From NCBI GenBank assembly GCA_900552475.1, contig USAC01000017.1:1-29439 (forward strand): a stretch of DNA of 29,439 nucleotides, in the 5' to 3' direction. This stretch comes from an uncultured Eubacteriales bacterium (lineage in GTDB: Bacteria; Bacillota; Clostridia; Oscillospirales; Oscillospiraceae). Both the position numbers and the translations under genes were made by a program. Positions 29,100-29,439 of this stretch are shown here, piece by piece; within the stretch, counting starts at the first letter, position 1, and each line of letters begins with the position of its first letter. Under the pieces are notes generated by a model. It was given only the letters and a program-made list of their open reading frames with translations, had not been told where the DNA came from and ran no database searches.

Positions 29100-29439
29100 A
29101 TGTATCAGTCCAAGAACCCCTACAAGTACGGCACCGGCCGTCGTAAGTCCTCCGTGGCTCGCGTGCACCTGTTCGAGAACGGCACCGGCTCCATCACCAT
29201 CAACGGCCGCAGCATCGACGAGTACTTCGGTCTCGACACGCTGAAGATGGTCGTCCGCCAGCCCCTGAATGCCACCGGCACGCTGGGCAAGGTCGACATC
29301 GTCGCCACCGTCGAGGGCGGCGGCGTGTCCGGTCAGGCCGGCGCCCTGCGCCACGGCATCAGCCGTGCCCTGCTGCTCGTCAACCCCGAGTTCCGCGCCA
29401 TCCTGAAGAAGGCCGGCTTCCTGACCCGCGATCCTCGTA
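29100..29439 (+). CDS. rpsI: 30S ribosomal protein S9 (cut by window end)
   Basis: The first 113 residues of a small-subunit protein normally about 130 long. YGTGRRKSSVARVHLFENGTG-type N-terminal sequence and the GGGVSGQAGALRHGISRALL segment are typical of S9. TAAGGAGGAAA lies 7 nt before ATG. The missing C-terminal tail, which ends in the conserved KKR near the P-site, is outside the window. Co-transcribed with rplM. Confidence 0.97.
   Translation, partial: MYQSKNPYKYGTGRRKSSVARVHLFENGTGSITINGRSIDEYFGLDTLKMVVRQPLNATGTLGKVDIVATVEGGGVSGQAGALRHGISRALLLVNPEFRAILKKAGFLTRDPR

Overview
The window looks like a piece of chromosome from a GC-rich, endospore-forming clostridial Firmicute, most likely of the Oscillospiraceae type (Oscillibacter/Flavonifractor-like). 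This is inferred from strong AGGAGG-type ribosome binding sites, sigma-A promoters with 17-bp spacers, two sporulation genes (spoIID-like and bofA), a yaaL–bofA pair, and protein sequences typical of that group. No phage, transposase or CRISPR array is visible. Most of the window is ordinary core and housekeeping DNA.

Layout. (1) 259-3997, minus strand: an amino-acid ABC importer (binding lipoprotein, permease, ATPase) followed by an M20D amidohydrolase; this looks like an uptake-and-hydrolysis operon with a sigma-A promoter at 4061-4089. (2) 4221-4646: an AT-rich orphan membrane-protein gene with its own promoter and terminator. (3) 4979-7839, minus: proB-proA-proC, the complete proline pathway from glutamate. 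(4) 7992-10842, plus: a GNAT acetyltransferase, tRNA-Leu(CAA) and recG. (5) 10917-14086: uridine phosphorylase (minus), a 44-residue lipoprotein (plus) and feoB (minus). (6) 14271-18341, plus: a MarR regulator and two overlapping ABC exporter half-transporters forming a heterodimer with one degenerate ATP site. (7) 18579-19254, plus: cytidine deaminase and a stand-alone FeoA. (8) 19373-21674: a diacylglycerol-kinase-family lipid kinase and an AI-2E-family membrane protein, divergently transcribed. (9) 21724-23090, minus: a methyltransferase translationally coupled to tenA. (10) 23317-23509, minus: two tRNA-Ser genes (GCT, TGA) with one promoter and one terminator. (11) 23593-25915: spoIID and tadA on minus, yaaL-bofA on plus. 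(12) 25942-28405, minus: a TtcA-like tRNA thiolase coupled to a GH2 glycosidase. (13) 28660 to the end, plus: rplM-rpsI, with rpsI cut by the window edge.

The most unusual signal is non-coding. Three intergenic regions (101-203, 4796-4976, 18347-18514) share one ordered architecture of hairpins: a variable hairpin next to a stop codon, an optional second variable hairpin, then two conserved hairpins and a TCTGTGnGAC end. Two copies lie in sense orientation directly behind a gene (proC and the second ABC exporter gene). This looks like a dispersed modular 3'-UTR or small mobile repeat family. A related single hairpin sits behind the lipid kinase gene.

Other points worth a look: the asymmetric ABC exporter, three TGCTA(A/T) repeats spaced exactly 15 bp in the marR promoter, an apparent CTG start for tadA, ProB without its PUA domain, a Glu-to-Asp change in the TenA active site, feoA located away from feoB, and the ttcA-GH2 coupling.
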